Below the pieces are notes generated by a model. It worked only from the letters and a program-made list of their open reading frames with translations, did no database searches and was not told where the DNA came from. From positions 60,929 to 124,928 of the forward strand of contig NZ_CAMLMJ010000010.1 of the NCBI RefSeq assembly GCF_946481145.1: a stretch of 64,000 nt of DNA, in the 5' to 3' direction. The stretch comes from an uncultured Sediminibacterium sp. (GTDB taxonomy: Bacteria > Bacteroidota > Bacteroidia > Chitinophagales > Chitinophagaceae). The translations under genes and the position numbers were made by a program. Positions 52,181 to 62,086 of this stretch are shown here, piece after piece. Numbering within the stretch: the stretch's first letter is position 1; every line of letters begins with the position of its first letter.

Positions 52181-53077
52181 TTGAAAGAAAAGATATTCAT
52201 ACTACCCTCCCATGTAATCGAACAATCAAAATGGGATCACTGTATTGAAACACACCATAATGGCTTGTTCTACGCCCGGTACGATTACCTCGATAATATC
52301 TGCGACCAATGGCATGGACTGGTAGTAGACGATTACAAGGCTGTACTTGCACTTCCCTGGAGAAGTAAATATGGCATCCGTTATTTTTATACTCCACCTT
52401 TTATACAACAACTTGGTCTGATTGGAGATATAGCTATTGATGATCTAGAAAAGTTCACCAGGAAAATACGCCAGTTTGCCTGGTATGGTCACCTGAACCT
52501 GAATTTTAGCAACCAGTTGATTGCCCAGGCAATGAAAGCGGCTCCTAAAACTAATTTCATCATTGATCTGAAAAAAGGGTACAATGCTATTTATGAGGCG
52601 TACAGTGTTGATTTAAAACAAATACTCCGGAAAGAAAATACAACCTTTCAGTATTCAGATAATAAACCATTAGCAGATATTATTGACGAATACAAATCAT
52701 TGTATGGCCAACGCATGCCACATATCAGTACAGAAGATTTCGCAAGACTGAATATCACCTGTAAACATTTTGCTTTTGAAGGGTCGTGTATAACCAGATC
52801 AATCACAACCGATGACGGAAGAATTTTATCTAACACATTACTTTTAATAGATAATAAAAGAATCTATCACTTACTTAATACTACTACGGCCGAAGGACGA
52901 AAACTAAACAGTAACCATCATTTACTGGATCTGGTGCTTAAAGAATTTGCTGGCAAGGACCTGATTTTTGATTTTGAGGGTTCGGAAATAGATGGCGTAA
53001 AATCGTTTTATAAAAAGTTCGGAGGAACTATCCAACCTTATTTTCAATACCACCGCAATGCCTTCAGAGGAATTTGA
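52181..53077 (+). CDS. FemAB/GNAT-like hypothetical protein (TTG start)
   Basis: A 298-residue soluble protein. The reading frame begins with TTG at 52181, 5 bp after the DUF2147 stop, and I see no better in-frame ATG, so a TTG start is proposed. The C-terminal DFEGSEIDGVKSFYKKFGG resembles the end of the second GNAT subdomain in FemAB/FemX peptidyltransferases, and RSITTDDGRILSNTLLLID fits a GNAT core strand. This would suggest amino-acid or acyl transfer, for example to cell wall or lipid, but similarity is inferred from pattern only. Followed by a reverse copy of the interspersed repeat. Confidence 0.55.
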   Translation: MKEKIFILPSHVIEQSKWDHCIETHHNGLFYARYDYLDNICDQWHGLVVDDYKAVLALPWRSKYGIRYFYTPPFIQQLGLIGDIAIDDLEKFTRKIRQFAWYGHLNLNFSNQLIAQAMKAAPKTNFIIDLKKGYNAIYEAYSVDLKQILRKENTTFQYSDNKPLADIIDEYKSLYGQRMPHISTEDFARLNITCKHFAFEGSCITRSITTDDGRILSNTLLLIDNKRIYHLLNTTTAEGRKLNSNHHLLDLVLKEFAGKDLIFDFEGSEIDGVKSFYKKFGGTIQPYFQYHRNAFRGI

Positions 53078-53080
53078 TAT

Positions 53081-53270
53081 AGCTACTAGCTTCTAGCCTC
53101 TAGCTGCGAGCGATAATTGGTGCTTAGTTTAGATTTTCTGCTATTATTGGAATTATCACCGGGCTTGCGAATTTGTTTTGTAAAATTCTACTTAAAAGAA
53201 ATATTTAATTACCAAACTTACGCTTGTGGGGGCATAGTAAAAAAAGGCTAGCAGCTAGAAGCTTTCCCCC
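53081..53270 (-). repeat. Interspersed intergenic element, copy 3 (reverse orientation), with CTAG-type words at both ends
   Basis: On the minus strand the order is: CTAG-type words (53247-53270), AAATATTTCTTTTAAG (53190-53208), ATAATAGCAGAAAATCTAAA and ACTAAGCACCAATTATCG (53111-53146), then GCAGCTAGAGGCTAGAAGC words (53081-53108). Same blocks as copies 1 and 2, more diverged, between convergent genes. Confidence 0.7.
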
Positions 53271-53292
53271 CCTTACAGTAAAGACCTATTAA

Positions 53293-53964
53293 CTACCAGG
53301 TGCCTGCAAGCATTTGCTCTGCAATCAGCAAATCTGCGGGTCGGGTGATTTTGATGTTATTGTACTCGCCTTCTATTAAGTGCACTTCATGACCTGCAGC
53401 TTCTACTACAGTTGCTTCATCTGTAAACCTGTCTTCATATCTCCTGTTAAATGCGGGAATGATTATCTCACTTAGAAATGTTTGTGGCGTTTGTATAATG
53501 CGAACCTTGTTTCTATCGATCACTTCATGTTTTGCACCATGATCTATTCGTATACTATCGGTTGCAGCTATTGCTGGAATAGCAGATCCTTTTTCGATTG
53601 TTTGCTGGTAACATCTCTTGATTAATTCACTACTCAACAAGCACCTCACCCCATCGTGAACAAAGACAACAGAAGGTTCATTAATCAGTGCAAGTCCGTT
53701 TTTTACAGATTGAAACCGGGTATTACCCCCGCTTGTAATGGAAATGCGCTCAGACGCTCCCAGTTCTTCCACAATAGATGCCCCGGCAACAAGGTGTTCA
53801 TCAGGTAAAACCAATATTATCGTGAGATCTGACCAGGTTGAAAGAAAGCGGTTCAAGGTGTGGAACAGCACCGGCTGTCCGTTTAACAACAGAAATTGTT
53901 TGGGAATTGAAGTCCCCATTCTCTGACCGGTTCCCCCGGCAACAATAACAGCAATTTTTTGCAT
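53293..53964 (-). CDS. ispD: 2-C-methyl-D-erythritol 4-phosphate cytidylyltransferase
   Basis: A 223-residue cytidylyltransferase of the MEP isoprenoid pathway. The nucleotide-binding start is VIVAGGTGQRMGTSIPKQFLLLNGQPVL. FVHDGVRCLLS, AIPAIAATDSIR and RIIQTPQTF follow, then the C-terminal GEYNNIKITRPADL. Complete and normal length. Its promoter box (53993-54000) lies inside the terminator hairpin of the upstream heptose kinase gene. Confidence 0.95.
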   Translation of the reverse strand: MQKIAVIVAGGTGQRMGTSIPKQFLLLNGQPVLFHTLNRFLSTWSDLTIILVLPDEHLVAGASIVEELGASERISITSGGNTRFQSVKNGLALINEPSVVFVHDGVRCLLSSELIKRCYQQTIEKGSAIPAIAATDSIRIDHGAKHEVIDRNKVRIIQTPQTFLSEIIIPAFNRRYEDRFTDEATVVEAAGHEVHLIEGEYNNIKITRPADLLIAEQMLAGTW

Positions 53965-53974
53965 GGTGCTTACT

Positions 53975-54007
53975 CTAAAAAAAAGAGGGTCACAAAAGTA
54001 ACCCCTC
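53975..54007 (-). terminator. Terminator of the heptose kinase gene, overlapping the ispD promoter
   Basis: On the minus strand GAGGGGTTAC pairs imperfectly with GTGACCCTC around a TTTT loop and runs into nine T residues (53976-53984). The TACTTTTG -7 box of ispD (53993-54000) covers the loop and part of the stem. Confidence 0.65.
53993..54000 (-). promoter_or_regulatory. -7 promoter box for ispD
   Basis: TACTTTTG on the minus strand, 28 bp upstream of the ATG at 53964. It matches TAnnTTTG exactly. Confidence 0.45.
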
Positions 54008-54097
54008 CTTTTCTCATGTGTATCAGTCTTACCAAATATAATAATTTACCGATAAAAAAGTCGTTTTCGGCTGACTTTTTTTTACATGGAAGGGGCG

Positions 54098-54195
54098 TGA
54101 ATTGTGAATGGTCAATTGTGAATAGTGAGTTGGTTGGGGCAACTTCTTCATAAAACTCTATTACCGGACTTTCGGACCCCGGACTTCCGGTCTTC
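54098..54195. repeat. TGAATGG words plus CCGGACTT words
   Basis: GTGAATTGTGAATGGTCAAT words (54098-54130, as at 10155 and 39536) without a facing arm, then CCGGACTTTCGGACC / CCGGACTTCCGGTC (54163-54191), which fold on themselves. Between ispD and the heptose kinase. Confidence 0.7.
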
Positions 54196-54201
54196 CATTC
54201 T

Positions 54202-55188
54202 TCACCCCAACAAAATCTCGCATTCCTGCAACAGCTTATCCTTATTAATCGCAGCGGTTCCTACTTCTTCACATACCAGTCCGCCTGCAATATTGGCCAT
54301 TTCGGCGGCTAAATGCATGTCTTTGGTAGCGGCATAACAGAGTGAGGTAACGGCAATAACAGTATCACCGGCCCCGCTCACATCGGCAATATTCCTGATA
54401 TGTGTAGGGATGATGCGGTGGTTCTCTTTATCCTGGTAGAAAACACCTTTTTCAGAAAGTGTAATCAAAGATATCTGGTGGTTCAGGTGTTGTTGTAATG
54501 TAGTATGTATTTGGTTGAGGGAGGAAAGATCTACCTTATCAACCATCAGGTTCAGGCCTTCTTTAACTTCCTTAAGATTGGGTTTAAATATGGTTACATC
54601 TTTGTAGGCAAGAAAATGTTTTTTCTTGGGGTCTACGGCGGTAATAATATTGTTCTCTTTACAGAGGGCAATTACTTTTTCAATAACTCTAAGTGTAAGC
54701 ACTCCTTTATTATAGTCTTCAAGGATGAGTACTTGAGGTTTTTGTTCCCTGATACATTTACTTACCTGTTCGAGTAAAATATCTTCGGTAGCGGTATCAA
54801 TATCGCTGGTAATTTCTGCATCAAGGCGCATCATTTGCTGGTTGCGACTCATGATGCGGGTTTTATTGGTAGTTACCCTTCCCTGTACAGCCTTAATATA
54901 TTGTGTATCGATTTGTTTATCGGCCAGTAAGCCAACCAGTGACTCACCATCTGCATCTTGTCCGATAACCGAAATCATGGTGGTTTTGGCACCAAGAGAG
55001 GCGGTATTCAGCGCCACATTAGCGGCACCTCCTACGCGTAATTCCTTCTTTTTTAATACCACTACTGGTACGGGTGCTTCCGGTGAAATTCGGTCTACAG
55101 AGCCCCACCAATATGTATCCAGCATAACATCACCCAGTATGGCAACACGGGTATTTGTAAAATCAGTAAAAAGCTGTTCAAAATTCAT
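54202..55188 (-). CDS. rfaE1: D-glycero-beta-D-manno-heptose-7-phosphate kinase (RfaE1-type)
   Basis: A 328-residue PfkB-family kinase that forms heptose 1,7-bisphosphate for the ADP-heptose used in LPS inner core. The marks are AILGDVMLDTYWWG, VDRISPEAPVPVV, GGAANVALNTASLGA, LEDYNKGVLT and the catalytic ISGAGDTVIAV-type loop (ADVSGAGDTVIAV). The adenylyltransferase half of a bifunctional HldE is absent, so that step must be encoded elsewhere. The ATG overlaps the permease stop (TGATG), so the two are translationally coupled. Confidence 0.9.
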   Translation of the reverse strand: MNFEQLFTDFTNTRVAILGDVMLDTYWWGSVDRISPEAPVPVVVLKKKELRVGGAANVALNTASLGAKTTMISVIGQDADGESLVGLLADKQIDTQYIKAVQGRVTTNKTRIMSRNQQMMRLDAEITSDIDTATEDILLEQVSKCIREQKPQVLILEDYNKGVLTLRVIEKVIALCKENNIITAVDPKKKHFLAYKDVTIFKPNLKEVKEGLNLMVDKVDLSSLNQIHTTLQQHLNHQISLITLSEKGVFYQDKENHRIIPTHIRNIADVSGAGDTVIAVTSLCYAATKDMHLAAEMANIAGGLVCEEVGTAAINKDKLLQECEILLG

Positions 55189-56627
55189 CAGTCTTCCTGT
55201 TTCTTATTTCTGACTGCAAGATAATACAAAGGAATACCAATCAGCGTAATAGCCAGTCCCCATAATGAATACTTTGGCGATGCCCATACCAGTCCTACAC
55301 AGAACAATGAGGCCATTATGATATAAATAGCAGGTAAAATAGGATAACCAAAAGCCTTATAAGGACGTGGCATATCCGGTTGTTTTTTACGAAGAATAAA
55401 TATGCCTATAATGGTAAGGATATAAAAGATTACCACGACAAAAGAAACCATGGTAAGCAGGTCACCATATTTACCACTTAAACAAAGTAAGGATGCTACC
55501 AGGCACTGGATCCATAAAGCATAAGCTGGTACTGCATTCTTATTCAGTTCTGCAGTCTTTTTAAAGAACACCCCATCCTGGGCCATGGTATAATATACAC
55601 GGGCTCCAGCCAGGATCAGTCCATTATTACAACCAAAAGTAGATATCATGATCATAATCGCGATAACAATGGTACCGGCATTTCCAAATATCTGGTTGGC
55701 TGCTGTAACAGCTACCCTATCATTCTCAGCAAAAGCAATAGAATTTAAAGGCAATACATGCAGGTACATGAGGTTGGCGGTGATATAGATAAGGGTAACG
55801 ATTAAGGTTCCCAGGAATAGACTTAAACCGATATTCCGTTGTGGGTTCTTGATTTCACCAGCGATAAATGTTACGTTGTTCCATGAGTCGCTGCTAAAAA
55901 TTGAGCCTACCATGGCTGCAGCTACAGCACCAATGAGTACGGCTCCTGAAATAGGTTTCCAGCCGCTGGGTTGCAAAGCTCCGCTTGCATCTTTCACACC
56001 AAAATCTTGCATAGCAGAGAAACCGGTTTGCCAGTTCTCAGCCCAGAAACTTTGCTTTGCCAGCAGGAATCCGAATACGATCAGTCCGAATAAGGAAAGC
56101 AACTTGGTAACGGTAAATGTACTCTGAATGATCTTCCCCCCTTTTACACCACGGGTATTGGTATAAGTCAGAAACACAATCATGGCGATGGCCAATAGCT
56201 GCGCTGCTGATATTTTAATAAACCCGAGGTCGGCTATGATATTCTGTTCACTTACTTCCGGAATGAGGTAGGCGGTAAAGCGGCTGAATGCCACACCTAC
56301 TGCGGCAATGGTTGCCGTTTGTATCACAGAGAAAAAGCTCCATCCAAAAAGGAAAGCTACTAATTTGTTATACGCTTCTTTAAGATAAACATACTGACCT
56401 CCAGCTTTGGGATACATGGCACTTAACTCGCCGTAGCTAACAGCAGCAGTTATGGTCATAAAACCGGTAATCAGCCAAACAAGCACCAGCCATCCTGCAC
56501 TACCGACGTTTCTGGTGATATCAGAACTTACGATAAAAATTCCCGACCCGATCATTCCTCCGGCTACAATCATGGTCGCATCAAATAAACTCAGGGTTGG
56601 TTTAAAAGAAGGGTTATTATTACTCAT
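55188..56627 (-). CDS. APC-family amino-acid permease
   Basis: A 479-residue transporter with 12 predicted helices. The N-terminal ATMIVAGGMIGSGIFIVSSDI is the first-helix substrate-binding signature of the APC/LAT group. Also seen: SYGELSAMYPKAGGQYVYLKEA, and FSSDSWNNVTFIAGEIKNPQRN at the helix 6 unwound region. The pattern is close to serine/threonine or neutral amino-acid antiporters of LAT type. It is coupled by overlap to the heptose kinase, an association I cannot explain metabolically. The substrate is not determined. Confidence 0.88.
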   Translation of the reverse strand: MSNNNPSFKPTLSLFDATMIVAGGMIGSGIFIVSSDITRNVGSAGWLVLVWLITGFMTITAAVSYGELSAMYPKAGGQYVYLKEAYNKLVAFLFGWSFFSVIQTATIAAVGVAFSRFTAYLIPEVSEQNIIADLGFIKISAAQLLAIAMIVFLTYTNTRGVKGGKIIQSTFTVTKLLSLFGLIVFGFLLAKQSFWAENWQTGFSAMQDFGVKDASGALQPSGWKPISGAVLIGAVAAAMVGSIFSSDSWNNVTFIAGEIKNPQRNIGLSLFLGTLIVTLIYITANLMYLHVLPLNSIAFAENDRVAVTAANQIFGNAGTIVIAIMIMISTFGCNNGLILAGARVYYTMAQDGVFFKKTAELNKNAVPAYALWIQCLVASLLCLSGKYGDLLTMVSFVVVIFYILTIIGIFILRKKQPDMPRPYKAFGYPILPAIYIIMASLFCVGLVWASPKYSLWGLAITLIGIPLYYLAVRNKKQED

Positions 56628-56912
56628 ATAGTTGTTTGGTTAGAAGTTCAAGATAAGGAAAAAGCTGAGAGCAACAAGTTGGGTATGCAAAGAAGAACGG
56701 GTTGGCTAAAATCCGTTTAGAAACGGGTAATTTAATAAAGGGCAGGATTTATTTTTTCCGCAACGTCCCCATGCTTTTACCTGCGGTAATAGCGGGAGAC
56801 GATGCGGATAAAAAAACGCATGAACCAAAGTCCATGCGTCTTTAAAAATATTGCTAAAACTTGTTGCTTGCAGCTTGTTGCTTGAAGCTTGTTGCTTGCA
56901 GCTCAATCTCTC
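56628..56912. other. Gap with terminator and GCTTGTTGC words
   Basis: 56811-56842 holds the terminator of the Skp-like gene. 56853-56905 holds CTTGTTGCTTGCAGCTTG-type words between the stop and that terminator, with no facing arm. The rest shows nothing. Confidence 0.5.
56811..56842 (-). terminator. Intrinsic terminator of the Skp/OmpH gene
   Basis: ACGCATG/CATGCGT stem (56833-56839 with 56816-56822 on the minus strand), a 10-nt loop, then T6. Confidence 0.75.
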
Positions 56913-57509
56913 CTACGGCTTCTTCTTATACTTCTCATTCAACCCCTTAATCACATCAGTAGTGATATCATAAGCTGAATCTTTGTAGTAAAATGCCAGT
57001 GACTCTGAGTTATTGGCTACAATAAACGCGTATCCTTTGCTGGCATTGTACTCTTTCAGGTAGTCACTGATCTTCTGACGCACATCCAGCATTTTTTTCA
57101 TACTTTCATCCTGCATCTCATTGTTCATCATCTGCTCTTTGCTATTGTATGTTTTTTCCATCTGCATCAGTTCCTGCTGTTTACTGTTTACCTCAGCCTG
57201 GGTCATACCCGGTGCTGTACGCTGCAACTCCTGATATTTAGATGCAAATGCCTCTTTTAGCTGGTTTAACTGACGGCCATTTTCCTGCGCTTTGGTTTGG
57301 ATAGAAGCACTTACTTCTTTATAATAATCAAAATGAGCCTCTATGGAATCAATTTCAAAATATGCAATCCTGAAATCTCCCTGTGGTACAGCTTTACCTC
57401 CTGCTACAACTCCAGACTTATTATTTCCGGACGAAGAGAATTGCAGGTAAAAAAGTATCCCTACAGCAATCAATAAAACAATATTCAAACCAATCGTAAA
57501 ATTTTTCAT
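56913..57509 (-). CDS. Skp/OmpH family periplasmic chaperone
   Basis: A 198-residue protein with an N-terminal membrane segment (about 5-24) that acts as anchor or signal, then FRIAYFEIDSIEAHFDYYKE and a long charged coiled coil (about 70-160, rich in Gln, Lys and Met) typical of Skp. The C-terminal GYAFIVANNSESLAFYYKDSAYDIT matches OmpH. It should hold unfolded outer-membrane proteins on their way to the BAM complex. The gene is downstream of rpoC with its own terminator; whether it is in the rpo operon is unclear because the rpoC terminator lies between. Confidence 0.87.
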   Translation of the reverse strand: MKNFTIGLNIVLLIAVGILFYLQFSSSGNNKSGVVAGGKAVPQGDFRIAYFEIDSIEAHFDYYKEVSASIQTKAQENGRQLNQLKEAFASKYQELQRTAPGMTQAEVNSKQQELMQMEKTYNSKEQMMNNEMQDESMKKMLDVRQKISDYLKEYNASKGYAFIVANNSESLAFYYKDSAYDITTDVIKGLNEKYKKKP

Positions 57510-57632
57510 GAAGAGAATTTTAGATAATAAAATTAAACCCTTTTATACCCGGTTGTTTTTTCCGGCGACAAGATTAACAATAAATATCAGAATTTAAAAA
57601 CCCTGTTAAGGTATCTCAATAGGTACCTGAAA

Positions 57633-57662
57633 AAAAGTAGGAAGCTTTCACTTCCTACTTTT
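57633..57662 (-). terminator. rpoC terminator
   Basis: A perfect 12-bp stem AAAAGTAGGAAG/CTTCCTACTTTT (57633-57644, 57651-57662) with a 6-nt loop and T run on the minus strand, 28 bp beyond the rpoC stop. Confidence 0.85.
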
Positions 57663-57689
57663 AACATTTATATCCATTTTAACGGACGC

Positions 57690-60600
57690 TTATTCATCAT
57701 CATCAAAGCTCATCGCTTCGCGGGTAGTTGCAAGCACTTCATACTCTTCCTTACTTCCTACAATCATGTTCTCGAACTCTTTCTGTCCAGAACCGGCAGG
57801 AATCAGGTGACCAGTGATTACATTCTCTTTCAGACCAAGCATTGCATCGGTTTTACCCTGGATAGCTGCCTGACTGAGTACCTTGGTTGTTTCCTGGAAG
57901 GACGCGGCTGAAATCCAGCTTTGCACACCCAGTGAAGCTTTGGTAATACCCAACAATACTGGCGTAGCTGTTGCAGGTTTAGCATCACGAACTTCAACCA
58001 GTTTTCTGTCTGATCTGCGGAGAATTGAGTTTTCTTCTCTCAATTCACGGAGTGTGATGATCTGACCAGCTTTAAGCTTAGTGCTTTCGCCCGCATCGGT
58101 AACTACTTTCTTATCATAGATTCTATCGTTCTCCTCGATAAAGTCGAAGCGATCTTCCAGATCCTCCTCTAAGAATTTGGTATCACCTGCATCAACGATT
58201 TCTACTTTCTTCATCATCTGACGTACAATCACTTCAATGTGCTTGTCGTTGATTTTTACACCTTGTAAACGATATACTTCCTGAATTTCATTCACTACAT
58301 ACTCTTGTACTGCGAATGGACCTTTAATTGCAAGGATATCAGCCGGAGCAATTTGTCCGTCAGACATAGGCGTACCAGCTTTCACGAAATCGCCGTCTTG
58401 AACAAGGATCTGACGGGTTAATGGCACCAGGTATTTTTTCACCATACCATCTTTCGATTCTACGATGATTTCCCTGTTACCACGTTTTACGTTACCGAAA
58501 GCAACCACACCATCGATCTCACACACAATCGCAGGGTTACCCGGATTACGTGCTTCAAACAATTCAGTTACACGAGGCAGACCCCCTGTGATATCTCTCA
58601 GCTTACCGAGGATACGAGGAATCTTAACCATTACGTGACCAGCTTTCACTTCATCACCTTCTTCAACAGCGATGTGTGAGCCAACAGGCAGGTTGTATTG
58701 TTTGATTTCTTTTCCTTCCACAATGATGGTAGGAATTTTGGTTTTGTCTTTGGTTTCGATAACCACTTTCTCACGGTGACCTGTTTGTTCATCAGCTTCA
58801 TCGCGGTAAGTGATACCATCGAGTACATTTTCAAATTTGATGGTACCGTTTTGTTCAGCAACGATAACGTTGTTAAACGGATCCCATGTACAGATCATAT
58901 CACCCTTCTTAACCTGCTGACCATCTTTCACATTCAGGGTTGCACCATAAGGTACGTTATTGGTAATCATCAGACGATCGTTCTTCACATCCATGATCCT
59001 TACCTCACCGGTACGACCAATTACCAGTTTCACTTTATCGCCTTCATTGTTCAATATATCTACTGTACGCAGACCATCAAACTGGATAGTTCCATCGAAT
59101 TTAGCCTGTAAGCCAGATTCTACTGAAGCAGAACCCGCAACACCACCCACGTGGAAGGTACGCAGGGTAAGCTGAGTACCAGGCTCACCGATAGACTGAG
59201 CAGCGATGATACCTACAGCATCACCTCTTTGTGTGATATATCCGGTAGCAAGGTTTTTACCATAACATTTCACACACACACCACGCTTACTTTCGCAGGT
59301 AAGTACTGATCTGATTTCTACTGCTTCAATTCCTGCATCTTCAATAGCTTTTGCATGGTCAGATGAAATTTCTTCACCGGCTACAATGATCAGCTCTTCT
59401 GTTACAGGATGGAAAATATCATGCAATGAAGTACGTCCTTCGATTCTGTCTGCCAGTGGCTCGATGATATCTTCATTATCTTTTAATGCAGTTGTTGCAA
59501 TTCCACGTAATGTGCCGCAATCTTCTTCAGAAATTACCACATCCTGTGATACGTCAACAAGACGACGGGTAAGGTAACCGGCATCGGCTGTTTTAAGGGC
59601 CGTATCCGCCAGACCTTTACGCGCACCGTGGGTAGAGATAAAGTAATCCAATACGTTCAGACCGCTTTTGAAGTTCGACAGGATCGGGTTTTCAATTACC
59701 TCGCTTCCTGTGCTACCACTCTTACGCGGCTTAGCCATCAGACCACGAATACCTACCAACTGTTTAACCTGTGTTTTACTACCACGGGCACCGGAATCAA
59801 GCATCATGTAAACAGAGTTGAACCCTTGTTTATCATTCTGCATTTCACGGATCAGGGTTTCAGTGATACGGGTATCCACACGGCTCCAGATATCAATTAC
59901 CTGGTTATAACGTTCGTTATTGGTAATCAGACCCATGTTATAGTTTTCCCATACTTCCTCAACCTCAGCCTTGGCATTCTCCAACAATTCATTCCTCATA
60001 TCAGGAACGATCAGGTCATTCACGTTGAACGACAAACCACCACGGAAGGCCATACGGAAACCGAGGGTCTTAATATCATCCAGGAACTTAGCTGTTTTAG
60101 GCACATCGGTAATCTTGATGATATCACCAATGATCTCCCTCAGGCTTTTCTTGGTAAGAAGGGCATTTACATAACCTACTTCTACAGGTACAAACTGGTT
60201 AAACAATACACGACCAACAGTTGTATCGATCAGTTTTTTCACCAGTTTACCACTTTCCCGCACATTCACTTTCACTTTGATATTAGCATGCAGGTCAACG
60301 CGCTGTTCATTGTATGCGATGATTACTTCATCCATGCTATAGAAAGCTTTACCCTCTCCTCTTACGATCTCTGTTTCAGTAGTTTTCTTACCCTTGGTAA
60401 TATAGTACAGTCCGAGTACCATGTCCTGTGAAGGAAGGGTAATTGGTGTACCATTCTGTGGGTTAAGGATATTGTGTGAAGAAAGCATCAGCAATTGTGC
60501 TTCCAGTACGGCGGCATTGCTCAAAGGCACGTGCACGGCCATCTGGTCACCATCGAAATCCGCGTTAAACGCTGATGTAACGAGTGGGTGAAGCTGAATG

Positions 60601-61973
60601 GCTTTACCTTCTACTAATTTTGGCTGGAAGGCCTGGATCGACAAACGGTGCAGTGTTGGGGCACGGTTTAACAATACAGGGTGTCCTTTCAATATATTTT
60701 CCAGGATATCCCAGATCACAGCTTCTTTGCGGTCAACTAATTTCTTAGCCGACTTCACTGTTTTCACGATACCTCTTTCAATCAGTTTACGGATAACAAA
60801 TGGTTTGAACAGTTCTGCCGCCATATCTTTTGGCAGACCACATTCATGCATTTTCAGTTCTGGACCTACCACGATAACCGAACGACCAGAATAGTCAACA
60901 CGTTTACCAAGTAGGTTCTGACGGAAACGACCTTGTTTACCCTTCAGTACATCTGATAATGATTTCAGCGCACGACCACCTTCAGCTTTCACCGCATTTG
61001 ATTTACGGCTGTTATCGAACAGTGAATCGATTGCTTCCTGCAACATACGTTTTTCGTTACGCAGGATCACTTCCGGAGCTTTGATCTCCAACAATCTTTT
61101 CAGACGGTTGTTACGGATGATCACACGACGATACAGGTCATTCAGATCTGAACTCGCGAAACGGCCACCATCCAATGGCACCAACGGACGAAGTTCAGGT
61201 GGAATAACAGGAATGTATTGCATTACCATCCACTCAGGACGGTTAGTGATTCTTGTGCTTGCATCACGGAATGATTCCACAACGCTCAAACGCTTTAAGG
61301 CATCTGCCTTACGCTGCTGAGATGTTTCAGTAGCTGCCGCATTACGCAGGGAGAAGCTCAGACCATCAAGATCAATTCTTTCCAGTAATGCATGAACTGC
61401 CTCGGCACCCATTTTAGCGATGAATTTCTGCGGATCATCATCAGGCAGGTACTGGTTATCTTTTGGCAAATTATCCAGGATATCCAGGTACTCTTCTTCA
61501 GTTAAAAGATCACCCATATTCAGGTTTTCTTTCACACCACCCTGGATAACTACAAAACGCTCATAGTAGATAATGGTCTCTAATTTCTTAGAGCTCATAC
61601 CTAACAGGTAACCGATTTTGTTAGGGAGACTTTTAAAATACCAGATATGTACAACAGGAACCACCAGTTTAATGTGGCCCATGCGTTCGCGACGAACTTT
61701 TTTCTCCGTTACTTCCACACCGCAGCGGTCGCACACGATGCCTTTGTAACGGATACGCTTATACTTACCGCAGGCACATTCGTAATCCTTTACAGGACCG
61801 AAAATCCTTTCACAGAACAAACCATCGCGTTCTGGTTTGTAGGTACGGTAGTTAATGGTTTCAGGCTTTAGTACTTCGCCAAAACTTCTTTCCAGAATAC
61901 TGTCCGGCGATGCCAGGCTGATCGTGATCTGTGAGAATGTTGATCTGGGGCGATTGTCTCTTTTAATGGCCAT
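57690..61973 (-). CDS. rpoC: DNA-directed RNA polymerase beta' subunit
   Basis: A 1427-residue subunit with the zinc ribbon [20 protein letters not shown] (four Cys), the catalytic [12 protein letters not shown] (three Asp binding Mg2+), the RNAP clamp and bridge-helix region [22 protein letters not shown], and the second zinc site [18 protein letters not shown]-terminal extension after the last conserved block ends in DDDE. The gene is separated from rpoB by a 113-bp repeat block. Length (about 1430) is normal for the phylum, with an insertion relative to E. coli in the late region. Confidence 0.98.
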   Translation of the reverse strand: MAIKRDNRPRSTFSQITISLASPDSILERSFGEVLKPETINYRTYKPERDGLFCERIFGPVKDYECACGKYKRIRYKGIVCDRCGVEVTEKKVRRERMGHIKLVVPVVHIWYFKSLPNKIGYLLGMSSKKLETIIYYERFVVIQGGVKENLNMGDLLTEEEYLDILDNLPKDNQYLPDDDPQKFIAKMGAEAVHALLERIDLDGLSFSLRNAAATETSQQRKADALKRLSVVESFRDASTRITNRPEWMVMQYIPVIPPELRPLVPLDGGRFASSDLNDLYRRVIIRNNRLKRLLEIKAPEVILRNEKRMLQEAIDSLFDNSRKSNAVKAEGGRALKSLSDVLKGKQGRFRQNLLGKRVDYSGRSVIVVGPELKMHECGLPKDMAAELFKPFVIRKLIERGIVKTVKSAKKLVDRKEAVIWDILENILKGHPVLLNRAPTLHRLSIQAFQPKLVEGKAIQLHPLVTSAFNADFDGDQMAVHVPLSNAAVLEAQLLMLSSHNILNPQNGTPITLPSQDMVLGLYYITKGKKTTETEIVRGEGKAFYSMDEVIIAYNEQRVDLHANIKVKVNVRESGKLVKKLIDTTVGRVLFNQFVPVEVGYVNALLTKKSLREIIGDIIKITDVPKTAKFLDDIKTLGFRMAFRGGLSFNVNDLIVPDMRNELLENAKAEVEEVWENYNMGLITNNERYNQVIDIWSRVDTRITETLIREMQNDKQGFNSVYMMLDSGARGSKTQVKQLVGIRGLMAKPRKSGSTGSEVIENPILSNFKSGLNVLDYFISTHGARKGLADTALKTADAGYLTRRLVDVSQDVVISEEDCGTLRGIATTALKDNEDIIEPLADRIEGRTSLHDIFHPVTEELIIVAGEEISSDHAKAIEDAGIEAVEIRSVLTCESKRGVCVKCYGKNLATGYITQRGDAVGIIAAQSIGEPGTQLTLRTFHVGGVAGSASVESGLQAKFDGTIQFDGLRTVDILNNEGDKVKLVIGRTGEVRIMDVKNDRLMITNNVPYGATLNVKDGQQVKKGDMICTWDPFNNVIVAEQNGTIKFENVLDGITYRDEADEQTGHREKVVIETKDKTKIPTIIVEGKEIKQYNLPVGSHIAVEEGDEVKAGHVMVKIPRILGKLRDITGGLPRVTELFEARNPGNPAIVCEIDGVVAFGNVKRGNREIIVESKDGMVKKYLVPLTRQILVQDGDFVKAGTPMSDGQIAPADILAIKGPFAVQEYVVNEIQEVYRLQGVKINDKHIEVIVRQMMKKVEIVDAGDTKFLEEDLEDRFDFIEENDRIYDKKVVTDAGESTKLKAGQIITLRELREENSILRRSDRKLVEVRDAKPATATPVLLGITKASLGVQSWISAASFQETTKVLSQAAIQGKTDAMLGLKENVITGHLIPAGSGQKEFENMIVGSKEEYEVLATTREAMSFDDDE

Positions 61974-62086
61974 ATTTTAAAGCTTCTAGCTATTAGCTGC
62001 TAGCTACTAGCTGTATTTAATTTTAAAAAATGTAGTGTTTCAAAAGCTGGCAGCTAGTAGCTAGAAGCTAGTAGCTGCCTACGCTG
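61974..62086. repeat. CTAGC word inverted repeat between rpoB and rpoC
   Basis: AGCTTCTAGCTATTAGCTGC-type words (61981-62013) face GCAGCTAGTAGCTAGAAGC words (62046-62077) across a 32-nt spacer. The arms pair in several registers because the unit repeats every 7 to 8 bp. The element fills the whole gap of an essential operon. Confidence 0.88.

Noticed and set aside
59628..60431. A 267-codon open frame on the plus strand opposite rpoC
   Set aside because: It lies wholly inside rpoC in the antisense direction, is rich in Thr, Ile, His and Cys as expected of a mirror frame, and has no recognisable domain. rpoC is certain.
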